Below, one piece after another: positions 33,819 through 43,943 of a stretch of DNA of 64,000 nucleotides. The stretch comes from JANYHH01 sp965249745 (GTDB lineage: Bacteria; Deinococcota; Deinococci; Deinococcales; JAAFIG01), in the NCBI GenBank assembly GCA_965249745.1, contig OZ252252.1:3968001-4032000 (forward strand). The letters are read 5' to 3'. The translations under genes were made by a program, and so were the position numbers. Every line of letters starts with the position of its first letter. Within the stretch, counting starts at the first letter, position 1. The notes below the pieces were generated by a model, which ran no database searches, was not told the origin of the DNA, and worked only from the letters and a program-made list of their open reading frames with translations.

Positions 33819-34293
33819 CGTTCACACTGCCTTCGTCTTTCCTGCACCGCAGATTCAGACACACCCGGTACATTCTCCTCAGCGCCCACAAAGCGCAACC
33901 CTCCCTCCCAAGCGCTCGAGTTCCCTCCCAACTCGAGCGCGAATTTTTGGGTTGTGAAGGCATCAGATGGCACAGGCGTACACCAACTTCTGGCCACAGC
34001 TCGAGCATGTTTGCCATAGATCAGGGCACGAGGCTCAAAACCTGGGAACTTGGCGGCTCGAGGAGCGGTTTGGGAGCTTGGTTGTCGTTTCCGCTGCGCC
34101 CCTAGGAGGCATGGAGGTCAGTCGTGAACAAGCTCGTTCGCTGCTGTAAGGCAAACAACTGTAGGAGCTGCCCGGCCACACCTCGAGACTTTTGACTTTG
34201 TCATCTCGAGCGAGATGATTTTTGTTTATGACATTGTTAACGCCTCACCCCTACGAGAACCGGGGTTGATGCGCGGCTCGAGATTGGTGGCGT
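33819..34293. other. 475-base intergenic region
   Basis: Contains the CorA terminator and a second small hairpin CATCTCG-AG-CGAGATG (34202-34217) followed by ATTTTTGTTT. No gene is supported on either strand. Confidence 0.5.
33910..33944 (+). terminator. terminator after the CorA-like gene, built on CTCGAG
   Basis: A 9-bp stem GCGCTCGAG / CTCGAGCGC, 11-base loop, then GAATTTTT. Each arm carries one CTCGAG. Confidence 0.72.
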
Positions 34294-35298
34294 TCAGGCT
34301 ACCGCCACCAAGCGCTCCCGCGCCTCGAGTTGCGTCTGCACGTGCTTCACGGCTTTCACGGCGTCCACTTTGCCGTTCTCAATGAACACCTGCCCGGTGA
34401 ACCGTCCGGCGTAAACGCTGCCAATCACGTACAAACCCGGTACATCCAGCGTCTCATAGGATTCTGGGTCATAGGCGATCCGTCCATCCGCGTCGGTCGT
34501 CACCCCGGTTTCTTCGAGCATCGTGGTCTCGGGGCGGTAGCCGACCAACAGGAAGGTGAAATCCGTCGGAATCTCGAGGCGGCCGCTCGGACCGTCCACG
34601 ACCACGGCGGTCGGGGTGATCTCACGGGTGACACTGCCGAGTTCGGCGCGGATGCTACCCTCTTTGATGCGGTTTTCCAAGTCCGGCTTGACCCAGTATT
34701 TGATCGTGTGCCGCAGGTCCGCGCCGCGATGCACCAAAGTTACGTTGACGCCGTGGCGGTACAAGTCCAGCGCGGCGTCGGCGGCGCTGTTGCCGCCGCC
34801 AACAACGGTCACGTTCAAACCCCAGAACGGGTGCGCCTCGGTGTAGTAATGGCTGACGTTCTCGCCGTCCTCGCCGGGAATCCCGAGGTGGTTCGGGTTG
34901 TCGAAATACCCGGTCGCCACAATACATTTGCGGCATTCCACGACGCCCATCGCACCACTTTTCTCTTCGACCTCTAAGGTGAAACCAGCGGGCGCGGGGT
35001 GAATGGCGACGACCTCGCTGTACTGACGGACATTGAGTTCCTCTCGAGCGGTCACGAGGCGGTAATACGCCAGGGCTTCCTTGCGCGTGGCTTTTTCGGT
35101 GCTCGTCACGAACGGGTGGTTGCCAATCTCCAGCCGCTCAGCCGTGGTGAAGAAGGTCATGTAGGTCGGGTACTCGAAGATGGCGTTGGCGACGCAGCCC
35201 TTGTCCAGAATCAGGTAGGACAGCCCGGCGCGTTTGGCTTCGATGGCGGCGGCCAGACCCACGGGGCCCGCACCGACAATGGCGAGATCGAACATCAT
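34294..35298 (-). CDS. YpdA-type FAD/NADPH thiol-disulfide reductase
   Basis: 334 residues. FAD loop GAGPVGLAAAIEAKRAG at the N-terminus, second dinucleotide site VVGGGNSAADAAL, and closing LYVIGSVYAG. The layout and the single Cys in LDKGCVANAIFEYP, in place of a thioredoxin-reductase CxxC, match YpdA/Bdr, proposed bacillithiol-disulfide reductases; bacillithiol is known in Deinococcus. The ATG at 35298 has TAGCAT at 35306-35311 seven bases upstream (leaderless). Confidence 0.88.
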   Translation of the reverse strand: MMFDLAIVGAGPVGLAAAIEAKRAGLSYLILDKGCVANAIFEYPTYMTFFTTAERLEIGNHPFVTSTEKATRKEALAYYRLVTAREELNVRQYSEVVAIHPAPAGFTLEVEEKSGAMGVVECRKCIVATGYFDNPNHLGIPGEDGENVSHYYTEAHPFWGLNVTVVGGGNSAADAALDLYRHGVNVTLVHRGADLRHTIKYWVKPDLENRIKEGSIRAELGSVTREITPTAVVVDGPSGRLEIPTDFTFLLVGYRPETTMLEETGVTTDADGRIAYDPESYETLDVPGLYVIGSVYAGRFTGQVFIENGKVDAVKAVKHVQTQLEARERLVAVA

Positions 35299-35342
35299 GC
35301 CCTCAATGCTAAATCGAAACGCTGGAACGTCAAGAGTGGAAA

Positions 35343-36230
35343 CTACCAGTCGTTGATCGTCCCGGTCATCGGCAACGAAACACTGTGCAGGCGGACTCGA
35401 GGGGGGGACTGTGAGCTGAGGTCTGGGATCAAGGAGAGCGCGAAAACCTCGGCGGGAGCGTAACTGACGGTGTAGCCCAGGTCTTCCACTGAGGCGATGG
35501 AGAGTTTGGAGAGCGGGTTTGCGCCATCGTTCAGAAAGCTCGTCATCAGTTCTTTCTTGAAGACCGATTCGCGCCAGTGACCCTCGCAGCTTCCCGGTCC
35601 AAACTTATCCTCCACAGGCACAGTCGCATCGGGTCCGGCTAATGCCTTGTACGCCGCGACCCCTTTCGCGCCAATGTACCGTGGGTTGTCGTCGCAACCG
35701 TCTTTGTTGGCGTCGGTGTTGGAGTAACTGATCAGGTTCTTGCTATCCCAGAGCGTCCCGAAGCCCAAAACATGCCCCATCTCGTGGGTGATCGTTTCGT
35801 CCAGTTGCCCGTCCGCCTGCAAGCCGTCTAGGTCAGCCGTGTCGAACTTCATCTGCCCCACCCCAGTCAACCCGTTCGAGGTTCGTGGCTGACAGGGACC
35901 CGCAAACCCTAACAACCCGCCCGGTCCTTCGGTAAACGTCCCGACCAGGATCAGCACGTCATCAATGCCAGCAACACTGCCGGGAATCTTGACGCTGTTA
36001 CTTCCAGTCCCGCAGGCGCTCGAGGTGTCCACAGCTTGCTTGATGTCAGGCAAATCCCCGGTGATGATCTGCCCCCAACGGGTCGCCGCACTCTGAAAAG
36101 CGGCTTTGTACTGAGGTTGCACAGAGGAATCGAACAGCAACGTCACGTTGTACCCAGGATTACTCGGCGGGTCGCTCGAGGGGCACGCGGTCAATACCAG
36201 CAATCCAAGCAACGCCAGCCATTTGGTCAT
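35343..36230 (-). CDS. leishmanolysin-like (M8) metalloprotease lipoprotein, short form
   Basis: 295 residues. Lipobox LTAC (Cys16), then a metzincin-type domain with HEMGH (His149, Glu150, His153), a candidate third ligand His218 in GHWRESV and the Met of KKELMT. Secreted, lipid-anchored zinc protease. The ATG has TAAACT at 36237-36242 six bases upstream, and that box overlaps the stop of the paralogous gene upstream. The two genes are clear tandem duplicates. Confidence 0.85.
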   Translation of the reverse strand: MTKWLALLGLLVLTACPSSDPPSNPGYNVTLLFDSSVQPQYKAAFQSAATRWGQIITGDLPDIKQAVDTSSACGTGSNSVKIPGSVAGIDDVLILVGTFTEGPGGLLGFAGPCQPRTSNGLTGVGQMKFDTADLDGLQADGQLDETITHEMGHVLGFGTLWDSKNLISYSNTDANKDGCDDNPRYIGAKGVAAYKALAGPDATVPVEDKFGPGSCEGHWRESVFKKELMTSFLNDGANPLSKLSIASVEDLGYTVSYAPAEVFALSLIPDLSSQSPPRVRLHSVSLPMTGTINDW

Positions 36231-36239
36231 GGTTGGAGT

Positions 36240-37799
36240 TTACTTGGTGTCATCAATCACGCCTGTCGGAAACACGGGCAGGCTGTGGGGGACGGCGGGG
36301 AAACCCTGAGGCTGCGCACCCACGGAGGCGGTCAGGCTGAACGTTTCAGCGCTGTTGTAACTGACGGCGTATCCCAGGTCCTCTAAGGAGGCGATGCTGA
36401 GCCTGGACAATGGATTCGTGCCACCGTTCAGGTAGCTCGTCATCAGTTCCTTCTTGAAGACCGATTCGCGCCAGTGACCCTCACAACTGCCGGGTCCGAA
36501 TTGGTCCTCCAAAGGCACGCTGGTATCCGTGCCGCCGAGCGCCTTGTACTCCGCGACGCCGCGCGCGCCGATGTACCGAGGATTCGTGCCGCAGGCATTC
36601 GGGTTGCTCGAGGTTCCGCTGGTGAGACCCTTGTTGCCCCAGAGCGTGCCAATCCCGAGGACGTGACCCATCTCGTGGGTGATCGTCGCGTTCAGCAGTC
36701 CCGCGTTCAGTAAGCCGTCCAGGTCGGCGGTGTCGAACTTCATCAGTCCGACCGCCGTGAGTCCGTTCGAGGCTCTGGTGCGACACGGCCCGGCGTAGCC
36801 CAAAAGTCCAGACGGCGCTTCGGTGAAGGTTCCCACGAGGATCACGACATCGTCCACGGCCACCGAACCGGGAATGCTGACCTCAGGGGCGCAGATGCTC
36901 GAGGTGTCCACGTTGCTGATGTCCGGCAGGTCACCGGTGATGATGCTTTGCCAGCGGGCGGCGGCTTGCTGGAAGACAGGCTTGTACTTATCCGCGACAC
37001 TCGGTTCAAACAGGACGGTCACGGTGTAACCGTTGCTCGAGGTGGGGGGCGTGACGGGCGTGACGGTGACGCTCCGGTTGGCGCTGCCGCCCGCGTTATC
37101 CGCGACGGTCAGCGTCACGGTGAACGATCCCGCGCTCGAGTAGGCGTGCGTCTTGGTGTTAATGCTGCACGTCACGGTTTCGCTCTTGCTATCACCCCAG
37201 TTGAGGTTGCAGGTGAGTGGGTTGCCGTCCGGGTCGGACGCCGACCAGCTCACCGCGCCCGTCAAGCCGTTCGCGCTCGAGGTCAAGCTGGCGATCACGG
37301 GTGGGCGATTCGCGGGCGGTGGGGGTGTGACCGGCGGCGGGGCTGGCGGTGAGGCGGGCGGCGGCGGCGGGGTTGGAGGGACAGGCGTTGGTGGTACAGG
37401 CGTCGGATTCGGCGCGGGTGGCGTTGGACCGGGCGGTGGTGAAACCGGTGCAGGACCGATCGTGACCTGGGTGCTGCTCGAGACCGAACCGCCCTTGCCG
37501 TCAGAGACCGTAAGTTTTGCGGTGAACACCCCGCTGGCGGGATAGGTGTACGCCTGCGAGCTGGTGGCACTGCAATCCAACCCGGTGAACTCCTGGGTTC
37601 CATCGCTGTTCGCGTCCAGATCGCAGCGCAACGCGTCGCCGTTCCCATCACTGAGACCCCAAGCGAAGGTCACATTACGCCCTGCGCTGGGACTCGAGGA
37701 GAAACTGGTCACGGTCGGCGCGGCGTTTTCCACGACTTTTTGCGGCACGTTCAGGCAGGCGGTTAAGGACAAGAGCGGAAAGACCAGGGACCACTTCAC
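36240..37799 (-). CDS. leishmanolysin-like (M8) metalloprotease lipoprotein with two PKD domains
   Basis: 519 residues. Lipobox LTAC follows VKWSLVFPLL, then a PKD-type domain, a long Pro-rich linker (residues about 135-170), a second PKD domain and the catalytic domain with HEMGH, GHWRESV and KKELMT. The domain is closely similar to the downstream gene. The GTG at 37799 is set by TATGCT at 37806-37811 six bases upstream (leaderless); the frame is open to 37862 but the added residues do not look like a signal. Confidence 0.85.
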   Translation of the reverse strand: MKWSLVFPLLSLTACLNVPQKVVENAAPTVTSFSSSPSAGRNVTFAWGLSDGNGDALRCDLDANSDGTQEFTGLDCSATSSQAYTYPASGVFTAKLTVSDGKGGSVSSSTQVTIGPAPVSPPPGPTPPAPNPTPVPPTPVPPTPPPPPASPPAPPPVTPPPPANRPPVIASLTSSANGLTGAVSWSASDPDGNPLTCNLNWGDSKSETVTCSINTKTHAYSSAGSFTVTLTVADNAGGSANRSVTVTPVTPPTSSNGYTVTVLFEPSVADKYKPVFQQAAARWQSIITGDLPDISNVDTSSICAPEVSIPGSVAVDDVVILVGTFTEAPSGLLGYAGPCRTRASNGLTAVGLMKFDTADLDGLLNAGLLNATITHEMGHVLGIGTLWGNKGLTSGTSSNPNACGTNPRYIGARGVAEYKALGGTDTSVPLEDQFGPGSCEGHWRESVFKKELMTSYLNGGTNPLSRLSIASLEDLGYAVSYNSAETFSLTASVGAQPQGFPAVPHSLPVFPTGVIDDTK

Positions 37800-37924
37800 A
37801 AGGGGAGCATATTTTGGCAGTGTCAGGCGCGCCGTGAAAACCCGACATTTTGGCGTCCCCATGGGTTAAATCGCCTCTCGAGACGGGCGGGAATCTGACT
37901 TCTGACACGTGTTAAAGTCATCCT

Positions 37925-39322
<1,398 letters not shown>

Positions 39323-39625
39323 ACGGCGTTACGGCTCGAGAAGATGTGGCTTGCAGTCGGGTGCTCGAGTCAAGGGCTGGGATTTCTGGTTATCAATCCG
39401 TTTGCGCTCGAGTCCTACGCGTCCTCATGATCGCCCGGCCACCCTCGAGAATGTCCGTCACGCCCCAATCAACCTTGTTCTGGCTGATCGCACGTCAAAC
39501 CCGTCTCGAGATTTAGGCGTTGGCCGGGCGTGGCACGCTACGCCCCTACGAAAAAACCGAGAGGCGTGACATGAATGGGAATCAGGGGCAGATTTCGTAT
39601 CTGCCCCTCGAGCTAACAATTTTGG
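39323..39625. other. 303-base intergenic region between convergent genes
   Basis: Lies between the ends of fumC and rnj. Contains a REP-like element and a 10-bp hairpin AGGGGCAGAT / ATCTGCCCCT (39584-39608) that lacks a long T-run but may serve both genes as a terminator. Confidence 0.55.
39526..39550 (-). repeat. REP-like element
   Basis: Read on the minus strand: CGTAG head, GG, then hairpin GGCGTAGC-GT-GCCACGCC with one G-T-type pair. It shares the CGTAGGGGCG head with the copies inside the RAYT gene. Confidence 0.7.
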
Positions 39626-41269
39626 TTACTCCACGACGACCGGGATAATCACCGGGTTGCGCCCCGTGGCTTTGCGGACGAAGCGCCGCACCACGTAGTA
39701 CACGTCGTCTCGCACGCTCTCGAGCGGCTTTTTTTCCTTCGCGCCGCGTTCCAGCACGCCGTCCACCTGCTCCTCGATGGCTTCCATCAGTTCCTCGCCG
39801 TTGTTGATGAAGCCGCGTGACGCGATCTTGGCGTGCGGCTTGGGGTGCATGACGCAGCCGATCACCAGCACGCCGTCCCCTGCCATCGCCTGACGATCTT
39901 CCAAAATTTCGTCGGACACGTCGCCAACGCCCAATCCGTCCACGTAGACCGCGCCTGCGGGGGCGGTTCCGACGATCTTGAAATCGTCGCGGCTGACGTG
40001 AACGATGTCACCGTTCTTGATAATCAGTGTGCGCTTCGGCGGGTGCGGGATGGTCTCGGCTAACCGGGCGTGGTTGACCTGGTGGCGCGGCTCGCCGTGG
40101 AACGGCAGAAACCACTTGGGCTGGACCATGTTGAGCATCATCTTCAGCTCTTCCTGGCTGCCGTGCCCGGAGGCGTGAACCCGGTAGGTCGGCGGGTAGA
40201 AAACCCTGGCGTTCTTCTGGTACAAGCTGTTGATGACGGTGTTGATGGCTTCCTCGTTACCGGGGATCGGGCTCGAGGAGAGAATCACCGTGTCGCCCGC
40301 TTTGATCGCTAGGCGCGGGTGATTACCGAAGGCAAGCCGTGACAGCACGCTCATCGGTTGCCCTTGGCTGCCGGTGCAGACGAACAGCACTTGCGAGTCT
40401 TGCAGGTCGCCCATCTCGTCGGTGCTGATCAGCCTGTCCTTAAACTCCAAATACCCGAGGCGCTGGGCCAGCTCGGAGTACTTGAGCATACTGCGCCCCT
40501 CCATGACGACCCGCCGCCCGGCTTTCTCGGCAGCGCGGACAATGTTCTGGACGCGGTGAATGTGACTGGCGAAGGTTGTCACGAAGATTCGACCGGGAGC
40601 CGCCAGGATCAGTTTTTCCAGAACCTCAGCGACATCGGCTTCGCTGGGAGTCGTGCCGACGCGCTCGGAACTGGTGCTGTCGGAGATCAGCAGCAGCACG
40701 CCCTCCTCACCGGCTTTGCTGATCTTGGCCAGGTGACTCGTCTTGCCGTCGGCCGGGTTCTGATCCAGTTTGAAATCGCCAGAGTGAACCACGCGTCCGA
40801 CCGGGGTGTGAATCACCATGCCAGAGTTATCCGGGATGGAGTGCGTCACCTGGAACATGTCCACGGTGAAGTGCTTGCTGAACTTGATGCGAGAATCGGT
40901 TTCGATCTCGCGCAGGTCCAAATCCTCGCTCGAGATGCCGAACTCACTGAATTTCTCTTGCAACAGTCCTAGGGTCAATTTCGCGCCGTAGAGCGGAACT
41001 TTCGGCAGGCGCGGCAGGATGTACGGGAACGCGCCGATGTGATCCTCGTGACCGTGAGTGACGATGAACCCTTTGATTTGAGCGGCGTGCTCCAACAGGA
41101 AGTCAATCTTCGGGATGATGATGTCAATGCCGGGCTGGTTGCTGTCTGGGAAGGCCATGCCGCCATCCACGACGAGAATCTCGTCCTCGTACCGCAATGC
41201 CAGCATGTTCTTGCCGATTTCGCCAAAGCCACCCAGTGGAATGATCTCGAGATGCTTCTGCTCGCTCAT
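39626..41269 (-). CDS. rnj: ribonuclease J
   Basis: 547 residues, the usual length. Metallo-beta-lactamase motif HGHEDHIGA (residues 72-80), the SDSTSS and GRSM parts of the beta-CASP domain, HASGHGSQEEL and PFHGEPRH. It is a 5'-3' exonuclease and endonuclease for mRNA decay and rRNA maturation. The ATG at 41269 has only a weak ribosome site. The leader contains a stable hairpin (41303-41319). Confidence 0.96.
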   Translation of the reverse strand: MSEQKHLEIIPLGGFGEIGKNMLALRYEDEILVVDGGMAFPDSNQPGIDIIIPKIDFLLEHAAQIKGFIVTHGHEDHIGAFPYILPRLPKVPLYGAKLTLGLLQEKFSEFGISSEDLDLREIETDSRIKFSKHFTVDMFQVTHSIPDNSGMVIHTPVGRVVHSGDFKLDQNPADGKTSHLAKISKAGEEGVLLLISDSTSSERVGTTPSEADVAEVLEKLILAAPGRIFVTTFASHIHRVQNIVRAAEKAGRRVVMEGRSMLKYSELAQRLGYLEFKDRLISTDEMGDLQDSQVLFVCTGSQGQPMSVLSRLAFGNHPRLAIKAGDTVILSSSPIPGNEEAINTVINSLYQKNARVFYPPTYRVHASGHGSQEELKMMLNMVQPKWFLPFHGEPRHQVNHARLAETIPHPPKRTLIIKNGDIVHVSRDDFKIVGTAPAGAVYVDGLGVGDVSDEILEDRQAMAGDGVLVIGCVMHPKPHAKIASRGFINNGEELMEAIEEQVDGVLERGAKEKKPLESVRDDVYYVVRRFVRKATGRNPVIIPVVVE

Positions 41270-41627
41270 TGCTGGCGGGCTTTCGGATGACGTGAGAGAA
41301 CGACGAACCGGAGGTTCGTTTTTTGAAGACCGTTACTTTGCATAAAACTCCCTTGCTGACACGGGGTTGCTATGTTCACAACCGCCGTGCGTGGGCTTCG
41401 TTAACCCTGAAGCGGGACTCGATTTCGCGTTTTGCACCCCTCGAGTCAGGGCGCTCGGATAACCTCGAGCCGCAGTCCCGTTTCAACCCTGGGGTGGGTG
41501 CATCGTTTCCGACTGATGCCGTCGCCGCAGGCGGCAGTCTAACAGATTGCGAACGGGGCTTCTGTACGGGGGATGGCCTAATCGGGTTTGTGCGGCGCAG
41601 GTTCTCGAGTTGGGAGGATTTCGTAGA
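41270..41627. other. 358-base region upstream of rnj
   Basis: Carries the rnj leader with a 7-bp hairpin ACGAACC-GGA-GGTTCGT at 41303-41319 followed on the plus strand by T5. No gene seen. Confidence 0.5.
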
Positions 41628-42074
41628 TCACGATCCTTTCAACTCGAGCCAGACCCACCAGGTCAGCAGCCCGGTTTTCAAAGACCAGGCGACCGTGCGA
41701 ACCCAGTTGCCGCCGACCAGCGCCCGATACGCGGTTTCATTGAAGCCGCTCGAGAGTAAACCGTGCTGAGGGACTTGCAGCAACGCGGTGCTGAGCCAGG
41801 CCACCCCCAACAGCGCCGCGGACACCCACGGCAGCCAGGCTTGCGAGCGTGGCGCTCCAGGGGTGAACAGCATCAAGCCCGTCAGCGCCGCCTCTATTAG
41901 CATGGCGGGTCCGACGACGAGGGTGATCAGGCTGGTGTGCCGGTTCTCGTAGGCGGCGAACCCCTCGCGTCCGACCGCGTTGAAGAGCGGGTAATGCACG
42001 ACCTGGATGATCCAGATCACACCGCACATGAAGGCGGTGGCGATCAGGTTCCCGAGGGGTAAGAGCTTTTCCAC
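41628..42074 (-). CDS. hypothetical membrane protein (DUF1772-like)
   Basis: 148 residues with four membrane helices; conserved-looking features are VVHYPLF in helix one and GGNWVRT before the last helix, reminiscent of DUF1772 proteins. Function unknown. The GTG start has TAGCCT at 42081-42086 six bases upstream (leaderless). Confidence 0.75.
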   Translation of the reverse strand: MEKLLPLGNLIATAFMCGVIWIIQVVHYPLFNAVGREGFAAYENRHTSLITLVVGPAMLIEAALTGLMLFTPGAPRSQAWLPWVSAALLGVAWLSTALLQVPQHGLLSSGFNETAYRALVGGNWVRTVAWSLKTGLLTWWVWLELKGS

Positions 42075-42283
42075 GGCTTCAGGCTAAGGACTTTCGCGGT
42101 TCTCGAGCGCAACGCAGCACCCAGAATTTTGAGGTTGTCTCGAGAACGGTGCTCTGAACGCGGCTGACTCTCGAGCCAGTGTGAAGACGTTACAGGCTAT
42201 ATCCCTACGAGTGCGTCAGCAACGATTCAATGGACCGATAGAATCGAAAGCCCAATAAAAGCCTGGCTGGTAGACTGACGCCC

Positions 42284-42994
42284 ATGAAGCCTCGAGTTGG
42301 CGTGACCGTTTCTCAGAGCCGCGACCCTGCCCTGCAACGCCTGTTCAACGGGACCTCGTTGCAATTCTCCAGGGGCGTTTTGGAGGCGGGCGGTTTGCCG
42401 GTGATGCTGCCGGTGCTGCCCGGCACGGAAGCCGAACAGTTGACGTACCTGGACGGCGTGTTGTTCTCTGGCGGCGTGGACGTGGACCCGGAATGGTTCG
42501 GCGCGGATCACGAGTCCGGTCTGGGCGAGGTGGATGCCAGCCGCGACGAATTCGAGATGGCGCTGTACCGACTGGCCCGCGATGCCGGGAAGCCCGTGCT
42601 GGGCATCTGTCGCGGCTTCCAGCTCATCAACATCGCCGAGGGTGGCACGATCCATCAGCACTTGCCGCCCGTGGCGGGCCTCTGGGCGGATCATGCGCAG
42701 ACGGCCCGCCCGCCAGTGTACGGACACCGGGCGCGGCTGGCCGCAGGGTCGGCGCTGGCGCGGCACTACGGAACCGATAGCTTGCGTGTCAACAGTTACC
42801 ACCACCAGGGCGTCAAAGACGTGGCACCGGGGCTGAGTGCGACCGCCTTCGCGCCGGACGGGCTGGTCGAAGGTCTCGAGACGAGCGGCGTGGTCGCGGT
42901 CCAGTGGCACCCCGAGTTGCTGTTCGAGGCGCATCCTGAACACCTGGCACCTTTCCGGGCGCTCGTCGAAATGTGCCAGACCGTAAAGGCATGA
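42284..42994 (+). CDS. class I glutamine amidotransferase-like peptidase C26 (PuuD-like)
   Basis: 236 residues. Nucleophile Cys in LGICRGFQLIN, His-Glu in VQWHPELLFE, and the PuuD-type LFSGGVDVDPEWFG. The family hydrolyses gamma-glutamyl compounds such as gamma-glutamyl-GABA. The ATG has TAGACT at 42271-42276 seven bases upstream (leaderless). Its stop overlaps the start of the next gene by ATGA. Confidence 0.9.
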   Translation: MKPRVGVTVSQSRDPALQRLFNGTSLQFSRGVLEAGGLPVMLPVLPGTEAEQLTYLDGVLFSGGVDVDPEWFGADHESGLGEVDASRDEFEMALYRLARDAGKPVLGICRGFQLINIAEGGTIHQHLPPVAGLWADHAQTARPPVYGHRARLAAGSALARHYGTDSLRVNSYHHQGVKDVAPGLSATAFAPDGLVEGLETSGVVAVQWHPELLFEAHPEHLAPFRALVEMCQTVKA

Positions 42995-43503
42995 CACCAG
43001 AATTCACTCAACCACAGTTCACTCGAGCTTGGACGGATCGCTTCGGCAGCGCGTACACAATCCTGGAGGGCGGCACGGGCAGCCGTTGCGTGTTGGTCAC
43101 CGCACCGTTACCGCTGGCTCGAGCGGCGTTGGAAGAACTGGAGCAGCTTCCAGCGTTCAAGGGTCGCGTGGTCTTGGTGGCACTGGAGGTGATGCGGCAG
43201 GCTCCGCTATTGGAAGCGCTGCGGGAAACCGCGCCGGACGCGGTCGTCGCGCTGGAGGACATGACCGGCATCGCTGCAAGGGGTCTGGCGGTTCAATTGG
43301 AAGCGGGCGAGTTCACCGCACCAACGGGTTTGATCTACCTCGAGTCTGGCGTTGTTCCCGCGTGGCGCTCCCCGGTGGCGTTCAACGACTCGCTCGAGTC
43401 TGAAAGCATCGCGGCGGGTGTGGCAGCCGCTCAAGGGATTCCCGCGCTGGCATGCGGCATCACAGATTTGCGGGCGGCACTGGTTCAGCTCGGTCGCTTT
43501 TGA
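42991..43503 (+). CDS. hypothetical protein, 170 aa
   Basis: Not recognised. Ala/Leu-rich alternating pattern (VLVTAPLPLARAALEELEQLP, VVALEDMTG) suggests an alpha/beta fold. It overlaps the C26 peptidase gene by four bases (ATGA) and is probably translated with it. Confidence 0.7.
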   Translation: MTPEFTQPQFTRAWTDRFGSAYTILEGGTGSRCVLVTAPLPLARAALEELEQLPAFKGRVVLVALEVMRQAPLLEALRETAPDAVVALEDMTGIAARGLAVQLEAGEFTAPTGLIYLESGVVPAWRSPVAFNDSLESESIAAGVAAAQGIPALACGITDLRAALVQLGRF

Positions 43504-43574
43504 CGCCTTTCATTCCGTGGCAAGCGTCGTATACTGCCGAGAATGGTACAGCTCGCCAATAATTGGAGTGTCCT

Positions 43575-43943
43575 GTGAAGGGCACGGTCATGGTGACCGA
43601 AAACGCGCTGGCGTCACTGCTGGGACTCGCGGCGCACGAGGTTCCCGGCGTCGTCGGCATGGCTCCCGCGAACGTCAAGGAAGGCATCCAGAAGATTCTG
43701 GGGCAATCTCAGGCGCGTGATGGCGTCGTCGTCAGCGGCGATGGCACGCGGCGAAGCGTGGAAATTCACATCGTCGTCGCTTTCGGTACGGGCATCGCGG
43801 CCGTCGCCGAGAGCGTGCGCGACCGCATCGTCCACGCCGCCAAATCGTTAGCCGGGATCGAACTCGAGTCGGTCCGGGTTCACGTCGTCGGAGTCGCCAA
43901 GCCCGGTGCAACGCCTAAGAAACGCGGGGCGCGCGGTGGATAA
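43575..43943 (+). CDS. Asp23/Gls24 family envelope stress protein (YloU-like)
   Basis: 122 residues. VTENALASLLGLAAHEVPGVVGM and VRDRIVHAAKSLAGIE are typical of the family. The GTG at 43575 has GGAGTG before it, and an upstream TTG in the same frame is less likely. A TATACT box lies at 43530-43535. The gene overlaps fakA by eight bases, the usual yloU-yloV pairing. Confidence 0.88.
   Translation: MKGTVMVTENALASLLGLAAHEVPGVVGMAPANVKEGIQKILGQSQARDGVVVSGDGTRRSVEIHIVVAFGTGIAAVAESVRDRIVHAAKSLAGIELESVRVHVVGVAKPGATPKKRGARGG

Noticed and set aside
33428..34017. Minus-strand frames opposite and after the CorA-like gene
   Set aside because: Overlap a clear transporter gene or a terminator; no ribosome site, -10 box or motif.
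40358..40972. Plus-strand open frame opposite rnj
   Set aside because: It lies entirely within the well-supported RNase J gene and shows no family motif or start signal.
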